Source: Adiantum capillus-veneris (lineage: Eukaryota > Streptophyta > Polypodiopsida > Polypodiales > Pteridaceae). Taken from it: a DNA stretch of 64,000 nucleotides. Position 1 is the first letter of the stretch, and each line of letters starts with the position of its first letter. The translations under genes and the position numbers were made by a program. Positions 10,008-19,779 of this stretch are shown piece after piece. Below the pieces are notes generated by a model, which saw only the letters and a program-made list of their open reading frames with translations, searched no databases and was not told the origin of the DNA. The stretch is from positions 5,395,306 to 5,459,305 of the forward strand of contig CM043954.1 in the NCBI GenBank assembly GCA_014529385.2, given 5' to 3'.

Positions 10008-11440
<1,433 letters not shown>

Positions 11441-11505
<65 letters not shown>
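11441..11505. repeat. (TC)n microsatellite at edge of gypsy LTR
   Basis: A pure TC run that directly abuts the truncated 3' LTR of the gypsy derivative at 11506. Confidence 0.95.
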
Positions 11506-11508
<3 letters not shown>

Positions 11509-11690
11509 AAGGCCTATGAACTTTGAGAATAACAGAATTAGAGAAAGCATTTTTGTGAGACTACTTTGAGAACATAGAGGGTGAACTTTAATTGATGGTA
11601 GCAACATAATTATAGTACTTAATTAACTTGGCATGAATAATACTTTTGCAAGAGAGAGAGTTTTGAGAACTTGACAACAATTGAGCCATA
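11506..11690 (-). repeat. G2 3' LTR (truncated)
   Basis: This shares a long block with 14710-14892: actactttgagaacatagag, then gatggtagcaacataat and acttggcatgaa. Its terminal bases are lost at the (TC)n tract. Confidence 0.82.
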
Positions 11691-11694
11691 CTTT

Positions 11695-12118
11695 TATTTC
11701 CTCTAACTTTGATGGATCCATAATAATTCCATCTTGAGAGATAATATGACCTAGTATTGAATCTCTTGAAAAAAAAATTTATTTTCTTTTGATTGAGAAA
11801 AAGCTTGTTCTCCATCAATGCTTGAAAAAGCACTTAGAAATGTTGCTTCTATTCCTCCAAGGACTTGGAGTAGATGAAGATATCATCAACTAGTGAATTT
11901 CTAAAGATTTTCTCTATTAAACGATTGAACATGACTGGTGCATTAGTCAGCCCAAAAGACATGACTAGATATTCATAAAGACCAAACATTATACGAAACA
12001 CTGTCTTTAGAATATCTTCATCCACTACCCTTATTTGGTGATAGCCACTTTTAAGGTCAGTCCTATTGAAGTAGGTAGAGCCTTGTAGCTTATCAAACAG
12101 ACCTTCTACCCAAGGCAC
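11695..12118 (-). pseudogene. G2 reverse transcriptase, central and distal part
   Basis: The frame 12118-11849 carries YFNRTDLKSGYHQIRV, MSFGLTNAPVMF and DDIFIYSKS, standard gypsy RT blocks with an F(V/L)DDI-type active site. It continues out of frame at 11833-11700 with a run that matches YLGHIISQDGI. The RT is cut there by the deletion. Confidence 0.88.
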
Positions 12119-12154
12119 GGGAAATTTGTTTTTGATAGTGGTATGGTCTAGTGC

Positions 12155-12412
12155 TCAATAGTCTACACACACACGGTATGTACCATATTTCTTTTTCACT
12201 AAAGGGACTGGAGAACAAAAGGGAGAGGAGCTAGGACTCACCATCCCTTTGTCTACCAATTCTTGTACTTGCCTCATGATCTCCTCTTCTTGAGCTTGGA
12301 AAACTCGATAAGGAGGCTTGTTAGGCGGTGAACTTCCTGGTAGGAGCTCAATTCCATGGTCATCATCCCCTCGTTTTGGAGGTAAGTCCATAGGGATATC
12401 ATCGATGAACAC
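12155..12412 (-). pseudogene. G2 reverse transcriptase, N-terminal part
   Basis: The frame includes DLPPKRGDDDHGIELLPG, PPYRV, LVDKGMVSPSSSPF and VPLVKKK..YRVCVDY, the entrance of a gypsy RT. The next frame starts about 40 bp later, so a stop or indel separates the pieces. Confidence 0.88.
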
Positions 12413-12514
12413 ATCTTGGAATACTTTTAGAAAATTAGACGTCTAACTCTTATTGATTCCTATCATTTACATTTGATGAAACATTAGGATCTTTTAGGGA
12501 CTCTTTGACAAAAA

Positions 12515-12781
12515 TCATGTACATGAAAACTGAGATTTTATTGATTTATCAAAAGCAGGAGGATTTACAAGTGGTATAGTACAACAAGACTCACTAGCAT
12601 CTATATACATGTTATTTTCCCTGTAGGTGAAGTAGATTCTCCTTTCAAGAAACTTCATGTTTGAATACATGAGGTTGAACCATGGTGCCCCTAGGATAGA
12701 ATCCGCATGTTGGAGAGGAGAGATGACAAAGTATTCTTTGTCGACGTAGCTTTGGACATGAAGCCTAAACTTCCCAATCAA
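12515..12781 (-). pseudogene. G2 protease region
   Basis: The piece includes HADSILGAPWF, resembling the ILG(x)PW flap-distal block of gypsy proteases, and follows the knuckle region. The catalytic D-S/T-G is not visible in this piece. Confidence 0.65.
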
Positions 12782-12825
12782 GGGAGTAACGAAGGCTTGC
12801 TATCCCTTGAAAGTGGTATCGGAAA

Positions 12826-13158
12826 TTATAGTATCTCCCATCTCAAAATCTTGAATGCCCAACTTGGTGGCCAACTCCATTGATATGAAGTTGTGAGTAG
12901 AGCATAGGAAAGAGGTAATTCTTTGCAATGAGCATCCTCTTTTGAAGCTTTGATGGTGGAAGCTCTAGGAGTCTCATCGCGGGTATTTCTCTTGGGGCAA
13001 GAACGATAGCCATGTCCTTGCTCCCCACACTTAGAACATTTATGGTCCTTGCGAAAAGCTTCAAGCTCTACAGGAGAGTTTATTTCTACCTTGATAAACG
13101 CCCTTCTCCTTGGACCAATTGTTGTTACTGGAATTGCCTTGGGGAGAATTTTGGGCAT
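12826..13158 (-). pseudogene. G2 gag C-terminus with CCHC zinc knuckle
   Basis: CSKCGEQGHGYRSC is a canonical CX2CX4HX4C knuckle, preceded by a basic stretch and followed by linker. It is the nucleocapsid part of gag. Confidence 0.85.
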
Positions 13159-13343
13159 TAGTTTTCCCCTTTTTCTTTGCTTTCCATGGGCTTGTCATTC
13201 CTTCTAGCCCCTTGTTGAAATGCGTGAAGCAACCATAGTGTGGTGGATTACTTAGATGATAAAACCAGGCCATTGGGAGTTGACATACTCGGCCATCTCT
13301 TCAGGTAATCCCGCACAAAATTGTTAATTTTTCTCGGTGAACT

Positions 13344-13577
13344 CTATTTTTTGAAAGACAATAGCCTGAGATGTAAATCCCAAAAACTGTCCATGTATTT
13401 GTGGATAGACTCATGATTCAAACTCCACCATTTGGTAAGCATTTTGTCCTTTGCATCGCTTGCAAGGAATTTCTTCATGATGAAACTCGTAGATTTTTCC
13501 ATGTCTTTGGTAATTGGGGCTTTGTTGTTGCCACGAAGAATAGCCCACCATTTACGAGCCGATTTTTGGAAGTGCAT
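13344..13577 (-). pseudogene. G2 gag core fragment
   Basis: ARKWWAILRGNNKAP and a run resembling the Retrotrans_gag fold (W, basic patch, later FWDLHLRL). A further piece at 13061-13273 bridges to the knuckle. The pieces are separated by frameshifts. Confidence 0.7.
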
Positions 13578-13676
13578 AACTACATGGTGTAGCTTGGAGG
13601 ACTCTGTGAAGCCTTCATCTCCAAAGGCCGCATCAAATTCTGAAGGCCAACACTTTCGGTAGCATCAAAGGTGCCA

Positions 13677-14299
13677 TCATAGGTGAGAAAAGAGATACTC
13701 TTTTCTCCCTCTTTGAACTTCTTTAAATTTTGGGATCTTCACCATATGCAGGGTAAGATTTGTGATGTTTTCCCCTCTTGTACTCTCTAGGAGAATAACC
13801 ATAGCTTTTGTTGGAAGAGGACGAAGGTGAAGAAGAAGGAGAAGAGGGTGACCTCTTTCTTTCCCTTTTCTTTCGTTGTTTCCTCTCTTTCCTTTGGGAG
13901 TCATGAGGAGAAAGACTATGGGTTGACCGTTTCCTCTTGGGAGGAGTTGGCGACCTTCTAGATCTCCATCTTCGCGGAGCCACATCTTCTGAAGAACTTA
14001 GGGATTCATTACTTTCTTGCTCTTTGGATTCCTTCTTTTGTATGGGAGAGAGTCTTCTTTTGGGGGTCTCATCAAGAGGCCTCCTAAGCTCTCTCTCGTC
14101 TTGGAGAGGAAGGGAAATCCCATAAGCACGAAGTTGTTGAGTAACTTCGGCTTGCAAAGCAGGGCTGCCCACAGCTTGCTGCAACCTAGTAACAAGATAA
14201 AAGATAATTGACAAACATGGGGGCATCATCATTAGCACCTTCATGTGCAAAATTAAAGTTATTAATGTTCATTCTACTCTCTTGGTTATTGTCAGCCAT
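13677..14299 (-). pseudogene. G2 gag N-terminus
   Basis: An ATG at 14299 opens MADNNQESRMNINNF. The frame shifts near 14180 into a run rich in Ser, Arg and Lys (SRRSPTPPKRKRS, then a serine run), likely a disordered basic gag segment. A recognisable gag follows downstream. Confidence 0.7.
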
Positions 14300-14691
14300 G
14301 CTAATTAAACTTATGTATAAGATTACTTTGTGCTTTGGTACTCTCAAAAACCTTAGCCGTTACTCTTCTTTACCTTTAAAAATCAGTCCTCAAGCAACCA
14401 CACCCGTGGTTTAGGTATTGCTAATTGCAAAGACTAGTGGAGAGGGTCTAACATTGCTCGGTTGATTATGGTTCTTTTTGAGCTTGCTTTTAGCTCAATA
14501 ATGGTAAAGTCAAAGGCAAGCCCCGAGAGGCTCCATTACTAAGACTATAGTTCCCAATGGTGTACCTCAGAACTAAGCCCTTCTCAACCAAGATAATAGA
14601 TCCCTGTCCCTACCCTATTGCAATTAACATGCCCAACCTTTCATGGACAACTTAAGGACCTCTCTTCTTAAAAAATAAAAGATAGACTATT

Positions 14692-14705
14692 ATCTTTGAT
14701 ACCAA
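14692..14705 (-). promoter_or_regulatory. G2 primer binding site (initiator tRNA-Met type)
   Basis: The minus strand reads TTGGTATCAAAG directly after the LTR end …ATTACA, close to the TGGTATCAGAGC of initiator tRNA-Met primers. Confidence 0.75.
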
Positions 14706-14892
14706 TGTAATGAAAATGGCCTTTGAACTTTGAGAGTAGCGGAGTCAGGAGAATTAGAGAAAGCATTTTTTTTAGACTACTTTGAGAACATAGAGGGTGA
14801 ACATAATTGATGGTAGCAACATAATCATAGTACTTAACTAACTTGGCATGAACAATACATTTGCAAGAGAGAGAGTTTAGAGAACTTGAAAA
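14706..14892 (-). repeat. G2 5' LTR
   Basis: Repeats the sequence at 11506-11690 and ends (minus strand) at the primer site. The outer edge is set at TGTTTTCAAG; homology with the other LTR runs a few bases further, so it is uncertain by about 6 bp. Confidence 0.78.
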
Positions 14893-15574
14893 CAATTGAG
14901 GATTGGATTTATGTGGAGCCGGTCCCCCCTTCAATAGGCTTTTGTATTATAGATTCTCCCATCAAGAGAGACTTGGTACAATACAATCTTTGTGTTCCTT
15001 GTGACCTAGGTGATGCAATGAAGATGGAAAGTTTCATGCATCACGAGCATAAAATAGACTTTGTAAAAACCATTAACTATCCACAGCCTCAGTCCCAAGG
15101 CCTCAAATACCTTCAAAGGTGGAAAGAGCTAGCGGGGAATGAGAGTAGGGAAGAGGAAGAAGAAATATTCATAGGAGAAAGAAATAGTTCCTCACTTATC
15201 ATTCCTCTTCTTTCTAGCATACATAATAGCATAGTAATGAATATGGAGAAGATGGTAAACTTTAGCATTGAATCATGGCTCTTGCTTGGATTTGCATTCC
15301 ATAGCCAAGAGTGTTGGTGTAGGCTCTCAACGTATCTACTAGCTTGGAGAAGGAGATAGATCTCTTGCACTTGCAACTCCACACAATGAGTATGTGTGTG
15401 TGTGTGTGTGTGTGTGTGGGAGAGTATACCCCCCAAGCAACCCCCCTTCTTGCTTTGTTCGACCCCCTCTCTTATAGCACTCTTTGGCGTTTGATTGGAT
15501 CTCCTCAAACGTGGCCAATCACAGGACTAGTGCATAATAAGCAACAAGGGTATCCTTGGGACAAGTATCCCCCT
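14893..15574. other. Spacer with a plus-strand ORF of unknown origin
   Basis: A plus-strand frame of 157 codons (14886-15359) has an acidic stretch (ESREEEEEI) but no motif I recognise, and it starts inside the LTR. A short (GT)n tract lies at 15392-15418. Support for a real gene here is weak. Confidence 0.4.
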
Positions 15575-17755
15575 TTACCCTTTGAGAGAGAGGACCTGAC
15601 AAATGTATAGGAAATTAATTAAATTAACTAAATTATCATTGGACCCCTTGGGAGGCCAACCAATAGGCTTTAGGCACACCATGAAGAGGAGGTTGACAAG
15701 TGCCCCTACTGGTTTATTTATATTGTCTCCAAGAAAATCCACTTCACCATCATCAAGAACTTCCAAAAAACTTGCATAATCATCAGTCCAAACCATCTCC
15801 TCAGCATCAACAAAACCATTGACATCAAAAATTTGGTATAAATCATCAAGAACATCATCAAGAAAGTGAACTTCCTTGAAAACAGATGAACGTCCAATAT
15901 CCTTGACTGAATTTGTAAAAGAACCAACATCATACAGATCATTGATAACAACATCATCATTCAAGAAACCTTCTGTAACATCAAGATTTGAAGAAAACTC
16001 CACATTCTTGATTTGAGTAAGTTGAAGCTTCAAGTCCTTAATTTGATTATCCTTGTTCAAAACAACTTGCTTAAGAGCATCATGAACTTCATAACAGTAA
16101 GAAATATGCAAGTCAACTTCAGTTTGAACCTGAGAAATCTCCGCCATCAATGATGTCTTCTCTTCTTGAAGTTGATTGATTTTGGAAAGCGCTTCATTTG
16201 CCGCAACCATACTTGAATGCCTCTCATTCTCTAGCTCGAATGAGAGATTATTGATCATCTTCACTTGAGAAAGAAAAAGACTTTGAAATTCAGCAAGTTC
16301 AGGTACATAACTTCTTTGCAAATCAAGAATCTGCGGATCAGGGACCTGAATTTTGAAACTCTGCAAATCAAGAACCTTTGGTATCAAAACTGGTAATTCA
16401 GGGATTTTAAATCGAAGATCCTTGTCTTCACAACCTGAACAATTCATATCCTCTTTCGGAAATTGGCTTTCACTCTTCAAAACTCCAAAAAACTCTTCTC
16501 CATCAACACAAACACCTTCCAAATTGTCAGTTGTTGAATACTCCTCATCAAGATTCATAAAAAACTGATTCATCACATCATCCTCATCAGTAGCACACAT
16601 TATGTCTTTATCTATCTTCAGCTCTTCCATTGCATTACGATGAAATCTGATGTCTCCCTGAATTTCAACATCTTCAAGATTGATGTCAAATGTTGGTATA
16701 TGGGTTTGTATGGGATATTGGTGGCTTCTCTCGCTCACTCCCACTTGTATTCCCTTATTCTCAACCAATAATTCTTCTTTTGGGCAACTGTCCTTCTCTT
16801 CCTGCAAAGAGGTGAGTCTCTTCGATGTGAGGTTTGGGGATAGCTGGCAATCCTCTTGGCTCCTTTGGCTCATGAGTTGCTCCTGGCTTCCTCCTTCTTC
16901 CTTCATCATCTTTTGGACTATATCTCCCTTGCATTGAACAAACACTCCTTCCTGAATCAAATTCTTCTCTTCAATAATCTGAGTATCTACAACTTTGATC
17001 CCATATTCAAGAACATCAAAATCAGGTTGAAAAACTTCAGGTGCTGAAAATTCAAATTCAAGCTTTGAAACTTCAGTTTTTGAAATTGCAGGTCCCTGAA
17101 AAACTGTTGGTACATCAACATTGTGCAAACCCTTGAGTTTATTTGGAGTGTGGTTTTGGGATACTAAGTGCTGCTTTTGGCTTCTTTGGCTCTCAGGATG
17201 CTCCTTTTCTTCTGCCCTTTCCAACATCACCTTCTTGACTTCTTCAGGTTGGCTTTGTGCTTGAGCTTCTTTCATTGATTTGAGACTTGCAACAAGTGCA
17301 TTTGGAGAAGTTAAACATGATTGTACCTGATTGTTCCCAACCAAGGGGAACATTGGTGTTGTAACTCCCCAGTCATCATCACTTTCGTCTTCCTCTTGAA
17401 ACTGATCTTCATACTTCTCTGTCAAGCCTTCAATTGCTTCTTGTAACACCTGTATCCTACGCATACTAGAGCACGACTTTCTTCTTTTTCCTTCATGACC
17501 TTCATGCCAGTCTTCTGCCTTGTCAAGAAGATTAGAAAAATCATCCAAATCCTCTTGTGCATCACATAGTTCCTCATGATCTGATGCATCTCGAAAAGAT
17601 CTAACAATTCGATACAACTTCTTGCACAATTTATGCATACAGTATTTGACACATACATCTTCCTTTTGACATGGCTTGCACACATAAGGACATTGCTTTG
17701 CACAGTGCCCATCGTTTTGACAAATAGCACACTTTTTCTTCTTCTTCTTTGCCAT
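15575..17755 (-). CDS. 726-residue protein: N-terminal CCHC knuckle, acidic middle, coiled coil; family unknown
   Basis: The uninterrupted frame starts ATG-GCA at 17755. Residues 1-7 are MAKKKKK, then CAICQNDGHCAKQC fits CX2CX4HX4C, followed by more cysteines (CKPCQKEDVCVKYCMHKLC) up to about residue 45. The middle is acidic and Gln/Ser-rich. Around residues 500-600 there is a coiled-coil region (SFELENERHSSMVAANEALSKINQLQEEK). The C-terminal part is Asp-rich (FLNDDVVINDLYDVG). The knuckle suggests nucleic-acid binding as in gag, but no gag core, protease or polymerase follows. A gag-like ORF lies just upstream at 18230-17766. It may be a gag-only element or a domesticated derivative. An intact 2.2-kb frame is odd among decayed neighbours. 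Confidence 0.6.
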   Translation of the reverse strand: MAKKKKKKCAICQNDGHCAKQCPYVCKPCQKEDVCVKYCMHKLCKKLYRIVRSFRDASDHEELCDAQEDLDDFSNLLDKAEDWHEGHEGKRRKSCSSMRRIQVLQEAIEGLTEKYEDQFQEEDESDDDWGVTTPMFPLVGNNQVQSCLTSPNALVASLKSMKEAQAQSQPEEVKKVMLERAEEKEHPESQRSQKQHLVSQNHTPNKLKGLHNVDVPTVFQGPAISKTEVSKLEFEFSAPEVFQPDFDVLEYGIKVVDTQIIEEKNLIQEGVFVQCKGDIVQKMMKEEGGSQEQLMSQRSQEDCQLSPNLTSKRLTSLQEEKDSCPKEELLVENKGIQVGVSERSHQYPIQTHIPTFDINLEDVEIQGDIRFHRNAMEELKIDKDIMCATDEDDVMNQFFMNLDEEYSTTDNLEGVCVDGEEFFGVLKSESQFPKEDMNCSGCEDKDLRFKIPELPVLIPKVLDLQSFKIQVPDPQILDLQRSYVPELAEFQSLFLSQVKMINNLSFELENERHSSMVAANEALSKINQLQEEKTSLMAEISQVQTEVDLHISYCYEVHDALKQVVLNKDNQIKDLKLQLTQIKNVEFSSNLDVTEGFLNDDVVINDLYDVGSFTNSVKDIGRSSVFKEVHFLDDVLDDLYQIFDVNGFVDAEEMVWTDDYASFLEVLDDGEVDFLGDNINKPVGALVNLLFMVCLKPIGWPPKGSNDNLVNLINFLYICQVLSLKG

Positions 17756-17765
17756 TAATCACCTA

Positions 17766-18230
17766 TCAAAAGAATAGAGAGAATTTGTACCTCTTTAAAC
17801 CCTGAAACTGCTTAAACTGCATTGCAAACTGAAATACCTGAAACTGTAGTCTGTAAACTGAAAAATTGAAACTGCATTCTGCAACAAACTGCACATAATT
17901 TGCACAGAAACTGCACAGAGACTTCAAAACTGTTTGGGCTAACAATACATTGACCAATGGTCCCAAAAGTGGGTCTGATGTGGGATGAGTTGTTTGTTGG
18001 CCTTCTTGGTTTGCAGGTAGGATTTCCTGCAACCTATTTTCAAGTTCATGCAGTTCAGTCCCCTCCCCAACAATATCTGCCCCTGCAGCAAGTTCTCCTA
18101 CTGGTTCTTGTTGATCATCACCATCTAACGCATCTCCTTGTCTCCCCCTTGCAGATAATTCCCTTCTAAGTCTAAACCTTGTTCCATATGAATGTTGTGG
18201 AACATTGGACCCCTGCCCTGATTCACTCAT
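17766..18230 (-). CDS. Hypothetical protein, gag-like N-terminus
   Basis: The ATG at 18230 opens MSESGQGSNVPQHSYGTRFR, followed by an Arg-rich stretch and an acidic, Gln-rich segment, a style common at gag N-termini. After about residue 100 the translation becomes Phe/Cys/Gln-rich and is probably non-coding read-through or an intron. It ends 10 bp before the ATG of the 726-codon ORF, in another frame, so the two could be exons of one gene or two ORFs of one element. No family is assigned. Confidence 0.4.
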   Translation of the reverse strand: MSESGQGSNVPQHSYGTRFRLRRELSARGRQGDALDGDDQQEPVGELAAGADIVGEGTELHELENRLQEILPANQEGQQTTHPTSDPLLGPLVNVLLAQTVLKSLCSFCANYVQFVAECSFNFSVYRLQFQVFQFAMQFKQFQGLKRYKFSLFF

Positions 18231-18548
18231 GCATTGCTGCTTCTCCCTTGTCTAGAATACTGTACTAGCATTCTTTGATTATGCACATTGTAGTTTGAAG
18301 GTAAATTACAGGCACGACACCACACATTCACGTATCTACAACAATTCCCTCAACACACTATGGAGTTTACGCATGCCTTCACCAAGTGCATAAGTACAAG
18401 ATTAGGGGCAAACGTGCAAATATTGCAAGCATTCATAGCTTCATTGGTGGCTTCACCATACCTCGTAGCTCAAGGAAGCATCATGAGGGCTTCCATCCGA
18501 GGTTTCTCTTGCAATCGCAGCTACAATGAAATGATTGCACAATGAAAA

Positions 18549-18550
<2 letters not shown>
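18231..18550. other. Spacer, nothing recognised
   Basis: About 320 bp between the hypothetical ORF and the microsatellite that precedes LINE copy C. I searched it by eye for an LTR matching 14900-15570 and found none. Confidence 0.5.

Positions 18551-18600
<50 letters not shown>
18551..18600. repeat. (CT)n tract at 5' end of LINE copy C
   Basis: A pure CT run directly followed by the LINE 5' UTR, as in copy B. Confidence 0.95.
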
Positions 18601-18601
<1 letters not shown>

Positions 18602-18603
<2 letters not shown>

Positions 18604-18828
18604 GCAGCCGTTTTTTTACCTAGTAGACAGCAGTCCACTCTTTTGATCATAACTTCTTCATCCGAACTCCGATTTGGGTGATCTATAGCCTCAATCGAAG
18701 AGCACGAAGTCCTCTACGCATTGATGTAAAGACAGAAGTTTTCAGAGTTATGGAAGGCGTTTCTGTAGCAGCATTTTCGAAGTGAACAGGTTCAACAAAA
18801 TTGATTCTCATCTCCTATTTTACATACA
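18602..18828 (+). promoter_or_regulatory. LINE copy C 5' UTR
   Basis: A 227-bp non-coding segment conserved with 9745-9966 (reverse complement). An internal promoter would be expected here for a LINE, but I recognise no specific motif. Confidence 0.7.
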
Positions 18829-19716
18829 ATGTCTTCCGGCACTCGCAAGGGTTCTTCTTCTTCAACAAGGTCCACAACCATTGTGGAAAATGATCCAAAA
18901 TCTCCTAAGTGTGGAGATAGCAACACAACCATCCAACCAACAACATCGGAAACCATGATCATGGCGTACTTGGTATCATTGCAAGAGACCGTAAACAAAC
19001 AAGGCGAAGACTTACGAGCACTTGCAATGGAGAATGGCACACTAAGGGTACTTGTGGTTGAGAATGAGAATCTCAAGAGGACACTTGAAATGCAAACAAC
19101 ACGTTTGATGCAACTTGAAGAGGAAGTCAAGGAATGTAAACGCTCTCTTGTGGACTTGAATGCTTTGAAGGAGCGGATGAGCAAAGTAGAGCATGACCAT
19201 GTATTGAAAGAGGAGAAATTTGACACTATGAGCCGGGATGTATGCGACATGAAAAATGTATGCACAAACAAGTCTTGGGCTGATGTATGTGGTAGCAATG
19301 TGGTTTCTAATTCCTCACTCATGCAAGCTATGGTTCAAACAAAGAATGTTGAGAATGTGGATGTGGAGGAGTTGAAGGAACGGGAGCGACGTTCCAAGAA
19401 CATTGTTATTCGTGGAATTCCCGAAGAGAAGTTAGAGACACCTCCTTCTCTTGCCATTGTTATTGAAGATTTCTTCAAAACCCACTTTGGCATGTCCGGA
19501 GTTATGGTCTATGGAGCACATAGAGTGGGAAAGCAAGGAGCTCCTCGCTCGGGAGAACGGCCAATTGTATGCACCATGCCGGATGAGACCAAGCGAAAGA
19601 TTATCCTTGATAATAGTTGGATCTATTTGAGGGATACAAAATGTTTTGTATGTGAAGATCGCACTATTAAGCAACAAAATATGCGTCGCAAGGCATATGA
19701 GGAAAAGAATAATTAA
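18829..19716 (+). CDS. LINE ORF1 protein (coiled coil plus RRM-like domain)
   Basis: 295 codons from ATG at 18829. A Ser/Thr-rich N-terminus (MSSGTRKGSSSSTRSTTIV) leads to a coiled coil at about residues 65-135 (ENENLKRTLEMQTTRLMQLE, then LNALKERMSKVE). An RRM-like nucleic-acid-binding region spans about 185-290: RRSKNIVIRGIPEE, then YGAHRVGKQG, RPIVC, KRKIILDNSW and IKQQNMRRKAYEE. This resembles the coiled-coil/RRM ORF1 proteins of animal L1- and Tx1-type elements more than the DUF4283-CCHC ORF1 of seed-plant L1s. It would coat LINE RNA. It ends at TAA here, but copy B lacks this TAA and stays open to the shared UAG at 19777. Confidence 0.88.
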   Translation: MSSGTRKGSSSSTRSTTIVENDPKSPKCGDSNTTIQPTTSETMIMAYLVSLQETVNKQGEDLRALAMENGTLRVLVVENENLKRTLEMQTTRLMQLEEEVKECKRSLVDLNALKERMSKVEHDHVLKEEKFDTMSRDVCDMKNVCTNKSWADVCGSNVVSNSSLMQAMVQTKNVENVDVEELKERERRSKNIVIRGIPEEKLETPPSLAIVIEDFFKTHFGMSGVMVYGAHRVGKQGAPRSGERPIVCTMPDETKRKIILDNSWIYLRDTKCFVCEDRTIKQQNMRRKAYEEKNN

Positions 19717-19776
19717 AACAAGGAGATCTCTCATGAAGAAAATGTGCCCAAGGAGGAGGCAAGTCTCTCAAGCAAA

Positions 19777-19779
19777 TAG
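19777..19779 (+). other. In-frame UAG between LINE ORF1 and ORF2 (copy C)
   Basis: AAA TAG GGA TGC GTG ACC TAT GAG: the frame of ORF1 continues into ORF2 across this codon (19786 minus 18829 is a multiple of three). There is no in-frame ATG at the start of ORF2 in this copy. Confidence 0.85.

Larger units (their letters stand above)
11506..14892 (-). mobile_element. Ty3/gypsy deletion derivative (G2)
   Basis: The element is on the minus strand: 5' LTR 14706-14892, primer site 14692-14705, gag, CCHC knuckle, protease, the first part of reverse transcriptase, then the 3' LTR. The RT reading stops just after the YLGHIISQDGI block near 11700, and LTR sequence follows at once. RNase H, integrase and the polypurine tract are therefore gone in one internal deletion. 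Coding is split over at least seven frame pieces, so it is old. Confidence 0.85.

Noticed and set aside
14886-15359. Plus-strand 157-codon ORF as a host gene
   Set aside because: It begins inside a gypsy LTR, shows no domain and ends at an unrelated microsatellite-rich stretch; kept only as a note.
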